From Flavobacteriales bacterium (GTDB taxonomy: Bacteria > Bacteroidota > Bacteroidia > Flavobacteriales_D > Crocinitomicaceae), in assembly GCA_947488235.1 (NCBI GenBank), contig CANLAQ010000003.1, positions 25,438 through 89,437 on the forward strand: a stretch of DNA of 64,000 bases. Reading direction: 5' to 3'. A program made the translations under genes and the position numbers. A model generated the notes under the pieces. It did not search any database and was not told the origin of the DNA. It saw nothing but the letters and a program-made list of their open reading frames with translations. This document shows positions 1-8,976 of this stretch, one piece after another (the stretch's first letter is position 1; each line of letters begins with the position of its first letter).

Positions 1-559
1 CATTGTAGGTTCCTCTGGAGCTGGAAAAACTACTTTGCTGCAAATCTTAGGCACCTTAGATAGACCAGATTCAGGCACCGTTATTATCGATGGAGTTGAT
101 CCATTTAAATTGAATAGTAAAGCATTAGCTAAATTTAGAAATGAGAAAATTGGATTTATTTTTCAATTTCACCAATTATTACCTGAATTTAATGCCTATG
201 AAAATGTAATGCTTCCCGCACTCATTCATGGATTTAATAAAAAAGAAGCGAGCGAAAGAGCAAAAGGTATTCTTGAAAAATTAGGTTTAGGTGATCGCAT
301 CAACCATCGACCATCAGCACTTTCAGGCGGAGAACAACAACGCGTAGCTGTTTGTAGAGCATTGATGAATCAACCTGCCATTATATTTGCCGATGAACCT
401 TCTGGGAATCTAGATTCAAAAAATGCGGCAGAATTGCATGATTTATTTTTTCAATTAAGAGAAGACTTTAACCAAACTTTTGTAATCGTAACTCATAATG
501 AGAAGTTAGCCCAAATGGCAGACCGAACTTTAGTAATGGCAGATGGAGTTTTCTTGTAA
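1..559 (+). CDS. lolD: ABC transporter ATP-binding protein, LolD-like (5' truncated)
   Basis: ATPase of an ABC exporter of the LolD/MacB-type family, whose LolCDE members release lipoproteins from the inner membrane for transfer to the outer membrane. The reading frame is open from base 2 and already contains Walker A (GSSGAGKTT), so only a short N-terminal part is missing beyond the window edge. Later come the Q-loop region ([21 protein letters not shown]), which resembles LolD, the signature LSGGEQQR, Walker [13 protein letters not shown] and the switch histidine in VTHNE. There is no membrane segment. The stop lies 5 nt before the next gene. LolD is the best fit, but other small ATPases of this family cannot be excluded. 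Confidence 0.85.
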   Translation, partial: IVGSSGAGKTTLLQILGTLDRPDSGTVIIDGVDPFKLNSKALAKFRNEKIGFIFQFHQLLPEFNAYENVMLPALIHGFNKKEASERAKGILEKLGLGDRINHRPSALSGGEQQRVAVCRALMNQPAIIFADEPSGNLDSKNAAELHDLFFQLREDFNQTFVIVTHNEKLAQMADRTLVMADGVFL

Positions 560-564
560 CATCA

Positions 565-1314
565 ATGAACGAACTCGAACTAAAAGAATTCCTAGATTAT
601 AAAGCTGAACAATACGAATCAGCTGATTTTATCGAATCCGATCCTATACAAATTCCACATCAATTTAATTCAAAAGCAGACATTGAGATCAGTGCCTTTT
701 TTGTTGCGATGTTGGCCTGGGGAAATCGTAAAAGCATTATTAAAAGTGGTGAAAAACTAGTTGAAATTATGGGAAACACCCCTCATGACTACATCATGAA
801 TTATGATAAAAATACCCACTTAAAATTTGCACATCGAACATTTAATGGAACCGATTTAGATTTTTTCTTCCGTAGCCTGCATCAAATTTATAAAGAATCA
901 GATTTAGAGGCTTGCTTTAAAGGAGATGAGCATTCAAGTTTAATGAGCAACATTAGTGGATTTCGTGAAATTTTCTTTTCGACGGAACATGAATACAGAA
1001 GTGAAAAACACATCTCAAATCCGTTAAAGAATTCTGCTTGTAAAAGACTTGTAATGTATTTAAGGTGGATGGTTAGAGACAGTAAGAAAGGCGTCGATTT
1101 TGGAATTTGGAACAACATAAAACCAGCTCAACTATACATTCCACTAGACATTCACACCGGAAATATCTCCAGAAAATTAGGGATATTATCCCGCAGTCAA
1201 AGCGATTGGAAAGCGAGTGAAGAACTCATCAATTATTGTCGAAAACTAGACCCGGAAGATCCCGCGAAATACGATTTCGCCTTGTTCGGATTAGGTGCTT
1301 TTGAGAATTTTTAG
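565..1314 (+). CDS. TIGR02757 family (DUF2400) protein
   Basis: 249-residue soluble protein recognised as the conserved Bacteroidota family TIGR02757, whose function is not established. The N-terminal part has the family-like stretch FFVAMLAWGNRKSIIKSGE, and the C-terminal half contains YIPLDIHTGNISRKLGILSR and a terminal DFALFGLGAFEN. This resembles helix-hairpin-helix DNA glycosylase-like folds, which is inference only. It starts 5 nt after the ABC ATPase and is probably co-transcribed with it. It ends one base before a convergent gene, leaving no room for a separate terminator. Confidence 0.8.
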   Translation: MNELELKEFLDYKAEQYESADFIESDPIQIPHQFNSKADIEISAFFVAMLAWGNRKSIIKSGEKLVEIMGNTPHDYIMNYDKNTHLKFAHRTFNGTDLDFFFRSLHQIYKESDLEACFKGDEHSSLMSNISGFREIFFSTEHEYRSEKHISNPLKNSACKRLVMYLRWMVRDSKKGVDFGIWNNIKPAQLYIPLDIHTGNISRKLGILSRSQSDWKASEELINYCRKLDPEDPAKYDFALFGLGAFENF

Positions 1315-1315
1315 A

Positions 1316-1996
1316 CTAAAACAGATATTGTTTATCTATTAATATTTGTTTAACCACATTGGAAACTGAGTCTTGCAATGGCACTTTAATTTTTTGATCA
1401 TTAATTTCTTCGCAATTTACATACTGATATTTATTATTTTTCCAGGTAAACAAACAATGATAAAAATATTTCTGACGGTCATAGCGTTCGAAGAAACGAA
1501 TTACAATATCATCATAAGCGCTATTGGTCTTTCTTCTCTCAATGATATATCCAATAAACCCATTGACCTTAATTAATTTTTTGTTTTGTCTTTCAAAGAC
1601 CACCAACCTGCGCGTTGGAAAAGCATTCACTCCAGACCTAATCAACAACATAAAACCACTTTTTAATGGGGTACTATTTTTCAAGGTAAAAAACCTAAAA
1701 AAGCGTGGTGAACAAGCAGGGACATCCAAATTATTTTCCACTACATTCATCGTATCACATATACCAATCTCTTGCAATAAACCTCTTTCTGTACCTTCTG
1801 TAAATCGATTAAGACTATAATCCGTTGATATCTCCTTATGCTCTTTAGGGGCACTGTCTTTCGGCTGATTAGTGTCAGGTGTAGTGTTTTCTTTAGGAGT
1901 TAAAATAACAACTAAGGCTACTAATATTAAACTCAAGAGAAGAATAATCCCTCTTCTTCTGCGGATTTTTTTATTGTTTTCTTCTGTTGATTTCAT
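1316..1996 (-). CDS. Membrane-anchored protein of unknown function
   Basis: 226 residues. The N-terminus is basic (KKIRRRR) followed by one hydrophobic segment at about residues 15-34, then a Pro/Lys/Thr-rich linker to about residue 55 and a globular domain. This is the layout of a signal-anchored periplasmic protein. I do not recognise the globular domain. It is the last gene of a minus-strand run with HMG-CoA lyase and pyrD, starting 9 nt after the lyase stop, and ends against the convergent TIGR02757 gene. Confidence 0.65.
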   Translation of the reverse strand: MKSTEENNKKIRRRRGIILLLSLILVALVVILTPKENTTPDTNQPKDSAPKEHKEISTDYSLNRFTEGTERGLLQEIGICDTMNVVENNLDVPACSPRFFRFFTLKNSTPLKSGFMLLIRSGVNAFPTRRLVVFERQNKKLIKVNGFIGYIIERRKTNSAYDDIVIRFFERYDRQKYFYHCLFTWKNNKYQYVNCEEINDQKIKVPLQDSVSNVVKQILIDKQYLF

Positions 1997-2005
1997 ACAA
2001 ATGAA

Positions 2006-2863
2006 TTATTTAAAAAAAATACTTGCTGCGTTTGATGCCTTTTCGAACGCCTCTAAGTTAAGATGATTTTCCAAATTGTTCTTAGACAACCAAGCGGTGA
2101 ATTCTTCGGTATCCAAATTCCCAGTCAAATCATCCTGAGCCATTGGACAGCCCCCCATTCCTTTAAAAGCTGTATCAAATCTGCGACATCCTGCAGCATA
2201 AGCTGCTGTCAATAGTGGCGCCGCTGAACCAGGAAGCATGTGAAAATGAGCCCCTAATTCAACTTGAGGCAGCTCAGCGGATAAAGAAGTAAATAGATGC
2301 TTTACTTTATCTGGATTCGCACATCCAATCGTGTCTGAAAGTGCCAGTATTTCAACACCTAGTTCATTTACCAAACGATCAGACCAATGTAACGCGATTT
2401 CGGGACTCCAAGCTTCTCCATAAGGATTTCCAAAACCCATAGAGAGATAAACTACTAAGTTCTTACCTTTTTTATGAACCAAATCTTGTACTTTTTCCAG
2501 TGATTGGAATGTTTCTAACAAGGAAGCATTAGTATTGCGCAATTGAAATTGCTCAGAGATTGAAAATGGATATCCCAAAAAGTCAATTTGCTGAAATTCC
2601 AGAGCCTCCTCTGCCCCTCTTAAGTTAGCAATTATAGCCAATAGCTTAGTGGTCGAACTTGTATTCAATCCATTCAAGACTTCAGCAGTATCGCGCATTT
2701 GAGGAATAGACTTAGGAGAAACAAAACTTCCAAAATCAAGTGTGTCAAAACCACAATCTAATAAGGTATTGATATATGCAATCTTGTCTTTTGTTGGAAT
2801 GAATACATCAATTCCCTGCATAGCATCTCTCGGACATTCAATAATTTTTAGTGCCTTACTCAT
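2006..2863 (-). CDS. mvaB: Hydroxymethylglutaryl-CoA lyase
   Basis: Cleaves 3-hydroxy-3-methylglutaryl-CoA to acetoacetate and acetyl-CoA, the last step of leucine breakdown. 285 residues with the HMGL-like TIM-barrel pattern: N-terminal [11 protein letters not shown] (metal-binding ..PRD..Q), DFGSFVSPK, metal-ligand histidines in GAHFHM, and the catalytic-cysteine signature [10 protein letters not shown] near the C-terminus. The ATG overlaps the stop of pyrD (ATGA), so translation is probably coupled. It fits the branched-chain amino acid catabolism theme of the window (fused E1, Lpd, two CoA mutases). Confidence 0.92.
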   Translation of the reverse strand: MSKALKIIECPRDAMQGIDVFIPTKDKIAYINTLLDCGFDTLDFGSFVSPKSIPQMRDTAEVLNGLNTSSTTKLLAIIANLRGAEEALEFQQIDFLGYPFSISEQFQLRNTNASLLETFQSLEKVQDLVHKKGKNLVVYLSMGFGNPYGEAWSPEIALHWSDRLVNELGVEILALSDTIGCANPDKVKHLFTSLSAELPQVELGAHFHMLPGSAAPLLTAAYAAGCRRFDTAFKGMGGCPMAQDDLTGNLDTEEFTAWLSKNNLENHLNLEAFEKASNAASIFFK

Positions 2864-3900
2864 TTCGAATGCTCTATTATTGCCCTATTAATTTTTGCAA
2901 TTAAGGCTGGTCCTTCATAAATGAAACCCGTATAGATCTGAAGTAATTGAGCGCCTGCTTCCAACTTCTCAAGTGCATCTTCAACGGAATGAATTCCACC
3001 TACACCAATAATTGGAAAAGAACCATTTGAATGCTTGTGCAAATAACGAATAACTTCAGTGGATCTGTGAGCCAGTGGTTTTCCTGAAAGCCCACCCGCA
3101 CCCATATTATCTACACTTTCTTTTTTTGCTTTCAATCCACCACGATCAATGGTAGTATTTGTCGCAACCAAACCGTCTAACTTCGTTTCTTGCATGATTT
3201 CAATAATGTCATCTAACTGGGAATCACTTAAGTCGGGCGCAATTTTTAATAGAATTGGTCGATGAATTTCAAACTGCGCATTAACTTTCATCACGGCATT
3301 AAGTAATTCTTTCAAAGGTTCTTTTTCTTGAAGCGCTCTTAAATTAGGTGTATTGGGCGACGAAACATTTACCACAAAGTAATCTACGAATGGATGTAAG
3401 GCATTTAAGGCTATGATATAATCCTCGATTGCATGTTCATTAGGCGTAATTTTATTTTTACCTATGTTTCCACCAATGATCAATCCATCACTTTTCTTTC
3501 TATTTTTTAAGTTTTTAATTACCTCCTCTACTCCTTTATTGTTGAATCCCATTCGATTGATAATCGCTTCGTCTTCAATTAATCTAAATAATCTAGGCTG
3601 ATCATTTCCAGGTTGCCCTAGTGGAGTAACCGTACCAATTTCAATAAAACCGAAACCGCACAAGCCCATTTGTTGATAATGTTCTGCATTTTTATCAAAT
3701 CCAGCTGCTAAACCAATAGGATTTTTGAAGGTTAAACCAAAAACATTACGGGTTAATTTAGGATTTTCTACACAAAATAATTTTCTAAAAAACCAATTGG
3801 AAAATGGTAGATATAGAGCAAAGTGAAGCAGATTGGTTGTAAAAGAATGTGCAGTTTCTGCGGATAGTTGAAAAACAAAAAATCTAAAGAAACGATACAT
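2860..3900 (-). CDS. pyrD: Dihydroorotate dehydrogenase (quinone), class 2
   Basis: Oxidises dihydroorotate to orotate in pyrimidine synthesis, passing electrons to membrane quinone. 346 residues. The N-terminal helical extension ([20 protein letters not shown]) is the membrane-association element of class 2 enzymes. The FMN barrel carries [15 protein letters not shown], the active-site serine motif [11 protein letters not shown], and the C-terminal phosphate-binding GVGGI. Its stop overlaps the start of HMG-CoA lyase. An outer-membrane barrel gene ends 30 nt upstream on the same strand. Confidence 0.95.
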   Translation of the reverse strand: MYRFFRFFVFQLSAETAHSFTTNLLHFALYLPFSNWFFRKLFCVENPKLTRNVFGLTFKNPIGLAAGFDKNAEHYQQMGLCGFGFIEIGTVTPLGQPGNDQPRLFRLIEDEAIINRMGFNNKGVEEVIKNLKNRKKSDGLIIGGNIGKNKITPNEHAIEDYIIALNALHPFVDYFVVNVSSPNTPNLRALQEKEPLKELLNAVMKVNAQFEIHRPILLKIAPDLSDSQLDDIIEIMQETKLDGLVATNTTIDRGGLKAKKESVDNMGAGGLSGKPLAHRSTEVIRYLHKHSNGSFPIIGVGGIHSVEDALEKLEAGAQLLQIYTGFIYEGPALIAKINRAIIEHSK

Positions 3901-3930
3901 AAATAAACGCTGACGCGTACTAATATTTAA

Positions 3931-4845
3931 TTAAACCTTATACTTAGAAGAAGAAGCTTCTATTTTTTTACGCTGTTTTCCGTAATCTTTGTAAGTGATA
4001 TTTCTAGTGATGATAATATTCAAATGATAATAAGCATCATTTTGTTTAGAATCTCCCCTTTGAGAACCAGGTACAAAACCAGTATTACCGTTAGATCTAT
4101 CTGCTAAATCAATTGCCATCTGAGAGGATAATTGAGAAGTTGAAATGTAATTTGTACTTACATCGTCAATATAATCAGAGAAAGTCTTTACATAAGAAAC
4201 TTCCATTCCAATTCTCCACATATTGGAAATTCCAACTCTAAATCCTAGTCCAGCAGGAACGGTTAATGAAAAAGGCTTGTAATTTACTCCTTCAGTCTTT
4301 AAAGGGCGTAAGGCAACCCAGTCACCATTATATTCAGCTTTTGGATTAAAATAACTAAAACCAATTCCACCAAAGATATAGGCTTGAATAGCTTTGTTTT
4401 TAAGATTTGCTGCACCTGGAAGATTATAACCTGGACTGAACTGTTCTTTGGAGAAAAGAATTAATTCTAATTTCTGCTGTACTTCAAAAACGCCACTTTT
4501 AAAACTTAAATTTCTTGCATTTCGAACAGACTCTTGAGAATATTTGTCATCACCTTTCAAAGTAAAGAAGCTCAAACTAGAAGAAGTAGATAACATAGGG
4601 TGAAATCTGTAACGGAAGCCGATCAAACCGGAGATTCCTGTAGATGCCCAATCAATATCTTTAGGACTATAATCAATTCCGTAGGTTGCGCCACCGCCTA
4701 AATCACCATTGAATTGGGTTGCCCCTATTCCAAATTGAAGTTCTTTTTTGTTAAGTGACCAATTCTTTTGAGAATTAAAATTAACATGCTGAGAGTAACT
4801 GGTAGCCGAGCATAAAAGAATGAAAAGTAGACTTAAAATTTTCAT
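3931..4845 (-). CDS. Outer-membrane beta-barrel protein (DUF6089-like)
   Basis: 304 residues with a signal peptide (MKILSLLFILLCSATSYSQ) and a mature part made of alternating amphipathic strands rich in Gly and aromatics, such as LQFGIGATQFNGDLGGG and GLGFRVGISNMWRIGMEVSYV. This is typical of 8-12-strand outer-membrane barrels of the Bacteroidota. The N-terminal pattern resembles family DUF6089. The function is unknown. It ends with a short basic tail after the last strand. No enzyme motif is visible. Confidence 0.7.
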   Translation of the reverse strand: MKILSLLFILLCSATSYSQHVNFNSQKNWSLNKKELQFGIGATQFNGDLGGGATYGIDYSPKDIDWASTGISGLIGFRYRFHPMLSTSSSLSFFTLKGDDKYSQESVRNARNLSFKSGVFEVQQKLELILFSKEQFSPGYNLPGAANLKNKAIQAYIFGGIGFSYFNPKAEYNGDWVALRPLKTEGVNYKPFSLTVPAGLGFRVGISNMWRIGMEVSYVKTFSDYIDDVSTNYISTSQLSSQMAIDLADRSNGNTGFVPGSQRGDSKQNDAYYHLNIIITRNITYKDYGKQRKKIEASSSKYKV

Positions 4846-4945
4846 AGCAATATATATTTATCCACTGCGAAGTTAAGTAAATTATTTATAATTATCGACG
4901 GAATAAATAGAAGTTCTATATTAAATAATAATGATCAAAGTATAT

Positions 4946-5128
4946 TTATTTCATAAGCAGTATTAGAGTTGCAGCAATAAAGACGGAAGAAAGGCCAACA
5001 GCCCCATAGAACCAGGGACTGAGCCAGACTTTCTTCTTTGGCAATTGATTTAAAATATGATTAAAATCTCTTCTAGAATTTATCTCTTCCGATGACAAAC
5101 TAGGGCGATCGACATAAATTTTTATCAT
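4946..5128 (-). CDS. 60-residue single-pass membrane protein next to ECF sigma gene
   Basis: Short protein with a soluble N-terminal part of about 35 residues (VDRPSLSSEEINSRRDFNHI) and one C-terminal membrane segment at about residues 38-58 (FYGAVGLSSVFIAATLILL). It starts 5 nt after the stop of the ECF sigma factor gene, so the two are almost certainly co-transcribed. The layout, a cytoplasmic N-terminus followed by one membrane span, is that of a minimal anti-sigma anchor. That role is inference: I see no recognised anti-sigma domain or zinc-binding motif. Confidence 0.7.
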   Translation of the reverse strand: MIKIYVDRPSLSSEEINSRRDFNHILNQLPKKKVWLSPWFYGAVGLSSVFIAATLILLMK

Positions 5129-5133
5129 GGTGT

Positions 5134-5706
5134 TTATTTTAATTTATTAAAAATATCTTTTAATTTAACTAATGCTCTAAAGGTCTTTACTTTAGTGTTG
5201 TTTTCTGTTAATCCAATGATTTCACCTATTTCTCGAAAAGATCTTTTCTCAAAGAAACGCATTTCAATTAATTGTAATTGATTGTCTTTTAATAAAGGTA
5301 ATGCCTTCAGCAACTTCGCCTTATTTTCTTCAGAATACACTTCAGTAAAATCTTCCACTAATTGCGCTACTTGAATACTGTCAATATTTACTGTTCTCTT
5401 GGCTTTGCTGTCGCGGAAAGACTGATACAATTCACTTTTTGCAATTCTAAATAACCAAGAAGAAAAAGGAACACCTCTAAATTCATATCTCTGAATATTG
5501 GTCAAAGCTTTTATAAAAACACAAGAGGTAATATCAAATGCTGCTTCTTCCTCATCCACTCTTTTAATTACATACCTAAAAATTGCTTCATGGTATTTTT
5601 TATAAAGTGGAGCGAAATGAGCAGGGTTCAACTTCGCCTTTTCGATAATTTGCAGTTCCTCTGCTAAGAGAAAACTGCTTTGGTAGTACATCGCGTTCGT
5701 CTTCAT
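5134..5706 (-). CDS. ECF-type RNA polymerase sigma factor
   Basis: 190 residues of the sigma-70 ECF type, directing RNA polymerase to a regulon that the sequence does not reveal. Region 2 lies at about residues 30-100 (YKKYHEAIFRYVIKRV, FSSWLFRIAKSELYQSFRD). Region 4, with its helix-turn-helix, is at about 135-186 (LIEMRFFEKRSFREIGEIIG). The 60-residue membrane protein follows at 5 nt and could be its regulator. The HHH and PorV-like envelope genes lie upstream on the same strand across a 108 bp gap. Confidence 0.9.
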   Translation of the reverse strand: MKTNAMYYQSSFLLAEELQIIEKAKLNPAHFAPLYKKYHEAIFRYVIKRVDEEEAAFDITSCVFIKALTNIQRYEFRGVPFSSWLFRIAKSELYQSFRDSKAKRTVNIDSIQVAQLVEDFTEVYSEENKAKLLKALPLLKDNQLQLIEMRFFEKRSFREIGEIIGLTENNTKVKTFRALVKLKDIFNKLK

Positions 5707-5814
5707 AATGCTTAGTTTTATTTTCTAGTTTAATTGGAGAAATTTAAAGGCTTGCAGTCCTTATATTTTCATAACGCAGAACATAAAAAAAAGTAACAAA
5801 GAAAATTACAAAAA

Positions 5815-7902
5815 TTACAAAGTGATCCGCAATTGAAGAATTAGATCAGTCTTTTTACTACCCTGAATCCCTTCTGTACCGGAGGAAATAGCGTTTTTAT
5901 TATTATATAAAAATATTCCATAACGCAACCATAAATCACAATGGCGCAAAAAAGAATACCTGACCAAGACATACGCCCTACTTCCTTGATAATAATAAGC
6001 AGGAACTGCAAAAGCATAAAGCGCTGTATTTTCAAAGGAATAAATCCGTGTGTCGTATCCATCTGTATCAAATAGAGCATAGCGCAAAGCGAAATCTAGT
6101 GGAAAACTTTTTGGTTTGTACAATAAATCCTGAGTAAAGAGCATCCCTTTTTGCTTTCCTGAACTGGCTCTTTCAACATGCACCATCTCAATACGAGTTT
6201 TAAAGGTAAAGGCCTCGTTTATTATATAAGACAAATTAAACCTAAAATTCCTTTGCAATACCGCTTCAATTGGAGTGATATTTCCTGTATAATCGCGGCT
6301 ATTTTTCTCTCGTAGTTGTTGTCTATACCTGAAGTAAATTTCTAAAACTTTATTGGGTTTGTAAACAGGCTGGATCAAAAATTCATGTCCTTGAGATGGT
6401 GCGTCTACTCCATACTTTAGCCAAGGAAATCGAAATATATCAATGTATGCATTCATTGAGATTGCAGAGGTAAACTTTAATTTTGTCCCAACATACAAGC
6501 CATTTTCATTTTGCGTATTGCTACCTTCAGAAAAACCAGCATTATAAAAAGTCTGATAATCTTTTTGATAATTCCTATATAGGATTCCAATACTCGCTCG
6601 AGGGTCCAATGCAATTAATGCTCCATGAACCATTGCCCAACCAGAATTAGCTGAGGTAATCTGTTGATTGTAAATTTTCGATACCTCGCCAAAAACATTT
6701 AAATTTTTAAAACTATAGGAGTAATCACCACTAATAGAGACTTGTTGCGTTCCACGAAAATCAAATTGATTATAAATTTGAACATCTTTATTGTAAACTT
6801 TATCATATCCTTGGTAGATCGCTGCCACTCCAGTTTTAAAAGTACCCGAGGTATATTTAACATGGGCTCCTGCTATTCGTTCTTGCAATCCATTCATCTT
6901 AGCGATTTCGCGATTGGTTCGGTGTAAACCTGAAAGATCAATAGTTGATATAAATTCTAGGTCATCATAAGTTGAATCAGCAATGGAACTGGCATCAATT
7001 TTCTTTTGTGATATAAAAGCTAATAAACCAAAATTCTTATATCCTAAATCAATCGCGGAACCACGCAAAAATCTCGATTCGTCTACTGAGGTGTAGGCTC
7101 TAATTGGAATTGCAGTTCTTTTCATCGTGGCGATGTCAGCCGTTTTACCAAAAGCATAACTAGACCAAAGATTTAATCCTTGACCTATTTGAAGTTGATA
7201 ATCACCGATTACCGCTGACTTTAAATATTTTCCACCTTTAAAAAATGCGTGCGCTGAATAAAAATCAAATCCATTTTTTTGAGTACCTCTAAAAAATTGT
7301 TCTCCTGGATCTTTTTCGGCGGTAAGTCCAACACTTATATTTGATTTATAGGTATATCGAAATCTTGTGTAATACCGATCACTATTTCCATGATAATAAT
7401 TATTAGAGGTAGCAGCAAGTGAATCTGGCACTTTAAGATAACCTGCTTTTTGTTCAACAGTGGGCTGATACCTTGTATAAAGTTCAAACTTCCCTTCCTT
7501 CATTGCCTCTTTTAAAGTGATGTGCAAATTATCGAGCCGATCATCAACCTTAATAAAGGGAAGCGCCAATTGAACGGTGTTTAAATCCCAGTATTCAAAT
7601 CCCTGTAATTCGTATATTGATATTAATTTTCCAAACAGTTTTCGATGAACAATTAACTCATTTATCTGAATTCCACTAAGCAATCCTAGCGCCTCAAGTT
7701 CTTCACCATTGGTTGAATTTAGATTGATTGGATGCTCATAATAGTAATTCAACTGTTCTAAATAATTCGTTAAATCGACGGATTCTGATTGCAATTGCTC
7801 CGTAATAAATTCAATTCTTTGTTGGATAATATCACTTTTAACTTGTGCAAACGCCCCAGCTTGAACGCATAGCAATAAGCCTAAAAATACTAGAGACTTC
7901 AA
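5815..7902 (-). CDS. Secreted helix-hairpin-helix protein with C-terminal beta-barrel-like region
   Basis: 695 residues. A signal peptide (MKSLVFLGLLLCVQAGAFAQ) is followed at about residues 45-120 by ComEA-like helix-hairpin-helix units (INLNSTNGEELEALGLLSG, ISIYELQGFEYWDLNTVQ). The remaining ~550 residues are rich in alternating aromatic strands like an outer-membrane barrel, ending in ...LILQLRITL with a terminal hydrophobic residue. This domain order is a known Bacteroidota family annotated only as helix-hairpin-helix protein. Its substrate is unknown. It starts one base after the stop of the PorV/PorQ-like gene, so the two are co-expressed and may act together in the outer membrane (inference). 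Confidence 0.8.
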   Translation of the reverse strand: MKSLVFLGLLLCVQAGAFAQVKSDIIQQRIEFITEQLQSESVDLTNYLEQLNYYYEHPINLNSTNGEELEALGLLSGIQINELIVHRKLFGKLISIYELQGFEYWDLNTVQLALPFIKVDDRLDNLHITLKEAMKEGKFELYTRYQPTVEQKAGYLKVPDSLAATSNNYYHGNSDRYYTRFRYTYKSNISVGLTAEKDPGEQFFRGTQKNGFDFYSAHAFFKGGKYLKSAVIGDYQLQIGQGLNLWSSYAFGKTADIATMKRTAIPIRAYTSVDESRFLRGSAIDLGYKNFGLLAFISQKKIDASSIADSTYDDLEFISTIDLSGLHRTNREIAKMNGLQERIAGAHVKYTSGTFKTGVAAIYQGYDKVYNKDVQIYNQFDFRGTQQVSISGDYSYSFKNLNVFGEVSKIYNQQITSANSGWAMVHGALIALDPRASIGILYRNYQKDYQTFYNAGFSEGSNTQNENGLYVGTKLKFTSAISMNAYIDIFRFPWLKYGVDAPSQGHEFLIQPVYKPNKVLEIYFRYRQQLREKNSRDYTGNITPIEAVLQRNFRFNLSYIINEAFTFKTRIEMVHVERASSGKQKGMLFTQDLLYKPKSFPLDFALRYALFDTDGYDTRIYSFENTALYAFAVPAYYYQGSRAYVLVRYSFLRHCDLWLRYGIFLYNNKNAISSGTEGIQGSKKTDLILQLRITL

Positions 7903-7903
7903 A

Positions 7904-8785
7904 CTAATTTTTCATTTGATAGGTGAAGGAAAAATGAGGCGACCACCCTAAAGTCTGATGATAAGAGGAGCCGAAATCCAGATTATACTGAGATTTAAAT
8001 TTATATCCAAATCCTGCGCTAAGCTCAATCGGCTGGGTAGCAATGCCTCCACGCAAGAACACTTTTGACATAGGTGCATATTCTAAAGCTGCCTTTATTC
8101 TAAGAGGGTATTCTATATTTTTTTCTACCTCAGCAAGTACCATCACTTTTTCTGAGAGTTTATAATAGGTTCCGAAACGAATTAGGGTTGTCAAGCGATC
8201 TTCTGAATAAGATGAAAGTAACGATCGACCTATATTAAATATACTACATCCTATTTTCCAATTCTTATTAATCATAGCTTGTAATCCTACCTCTGCCGTA
8301 AGTGATTGTTTCATTCCATAGGCATCTGTTAAGCGCAATTGATGATAATTTAATTGAACACCCATTGATAGAAATTCAGAAAGAAATAAACTGTAACCAA
8401 GTCCAATTCGATTGGTTCTAAAGTTCTTAAATCCATAACTTTGAATTCCAGTCGAAATGACACCAACTTTTAATGGGAGCGCAACTACCAGACCCTGTGA
8501 TTGCAATTCCTTTAACAAAAATCGATTTTCATAAGATATTCCGCAACTCCACTTTTTCAAGGCAGTTAAATTGGCAGGATTGTGGTGATAAGCCCAAACA
8601 TCCTCAAGAGCAACACTAGCATTTGCGAGCGAATTGGACCTTGCTCCTACTGGTGTCCATCCTTGAGCGCATACCACTTGTCCGATAAATAAAGACAGTA
8701 ATAGTGGAAATAGACCCGTTCTTTTTTTAAATTCCAAACGAGTGGGACTATTTTTTGATATTAGAGAAAATCCTTTCAGCATCAT
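7904..8785 (-). CDS. PorV/PorQ-like outer-membrane protein
   Basis: 293 residues. The N-terminus has an extended, partly basic leader before a hydrophobic segment ending in VVCAQ, so the exact start is uncertain. The mature part begins with GWTPVGARSNSLANASVAL...NPANLT, the characteristic opening of the PorV/PorQ (FadL-related) family, and continues as a beta-barrel with repeated strands. Family members include T9SS components, but this protein is shorter than typical PorV and could be any relative. It is the first gene of a pair with the helix-hairpin-helix protein. Confidence 0.7.
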   Translation of the reverse strand: MMLKGFSLISKNSPTRLEFKKRTGLFPLLLSLFIGQVVCAQGWTPVGARSNSLANASVALEDVWAYHHNPANLTALKKWSCGISYENRFLLKELQSQGLVVALPLKVGVISTGIQSYGFKNFRTNRIGLGYSLFLSEFLSMGVQLNYHQLRLTDAYGMKQSLTAEVGLQAMINKNWKIGCSIFNIGRSLLSSYSEDRLTTLIRFGTYYKLSEKVMVLAEVEKNIEYPLRIKAALEYAPMSKVFLRGGIATQPIELSAGFGYKFKSQYNLDFGSSYHQTLGWSPHFSFTYQMKN

Positions 8786-8790
8786 AATCT

Positions 8791-8804
8791 GTAAAATATT
8801 TTAC
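8791..8804. repeat. 14-bp perfect palindrome GTAAAATATTTTAC
   Basis: It lies 5 bp upstream of the PorV/PorQ-like ATG. Its half GTAAAATAT recurs at 8898-8906 upstream of mutA. A possible operator pair, but AT-rich and short. Confidence 0.35.
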
Positions 8805-8949
8805 GGTTATGCTTATTGTAGAAAGAAAGTGAATTATGTCGCAATTTAAATTTGTTTGAATTTGAACAACTAAATTAAAATTTTATTCCTTTTTATGGTA
8901 AAATATCTTCAAAACTCCCTAAAAAAATCAACCTTATAAGCAAGTGTCG

Positions 8950-8957
8950 TATATTTG
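8950..8957 (+). promoter_or_regulatory. Bacteroidota -7 box (TATATTTG) for mutAB
   Basis: An exact match to TAnnTTTG, 19 nt before the mutA ATG. I see no TTG at -33 spacing, so only the -7 element supports it. Confidence 0.45.
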
Positions 8958-8976
8958 AATTATTAAAAATGAAGGA

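Noticed and set aside
1524..1820. 98-codon plus-strand frame opposite the membrane-anchored unknown
   Set aside because: The minus-strand gene has a coherent signal anchor and operon position; the plus frame has neither.
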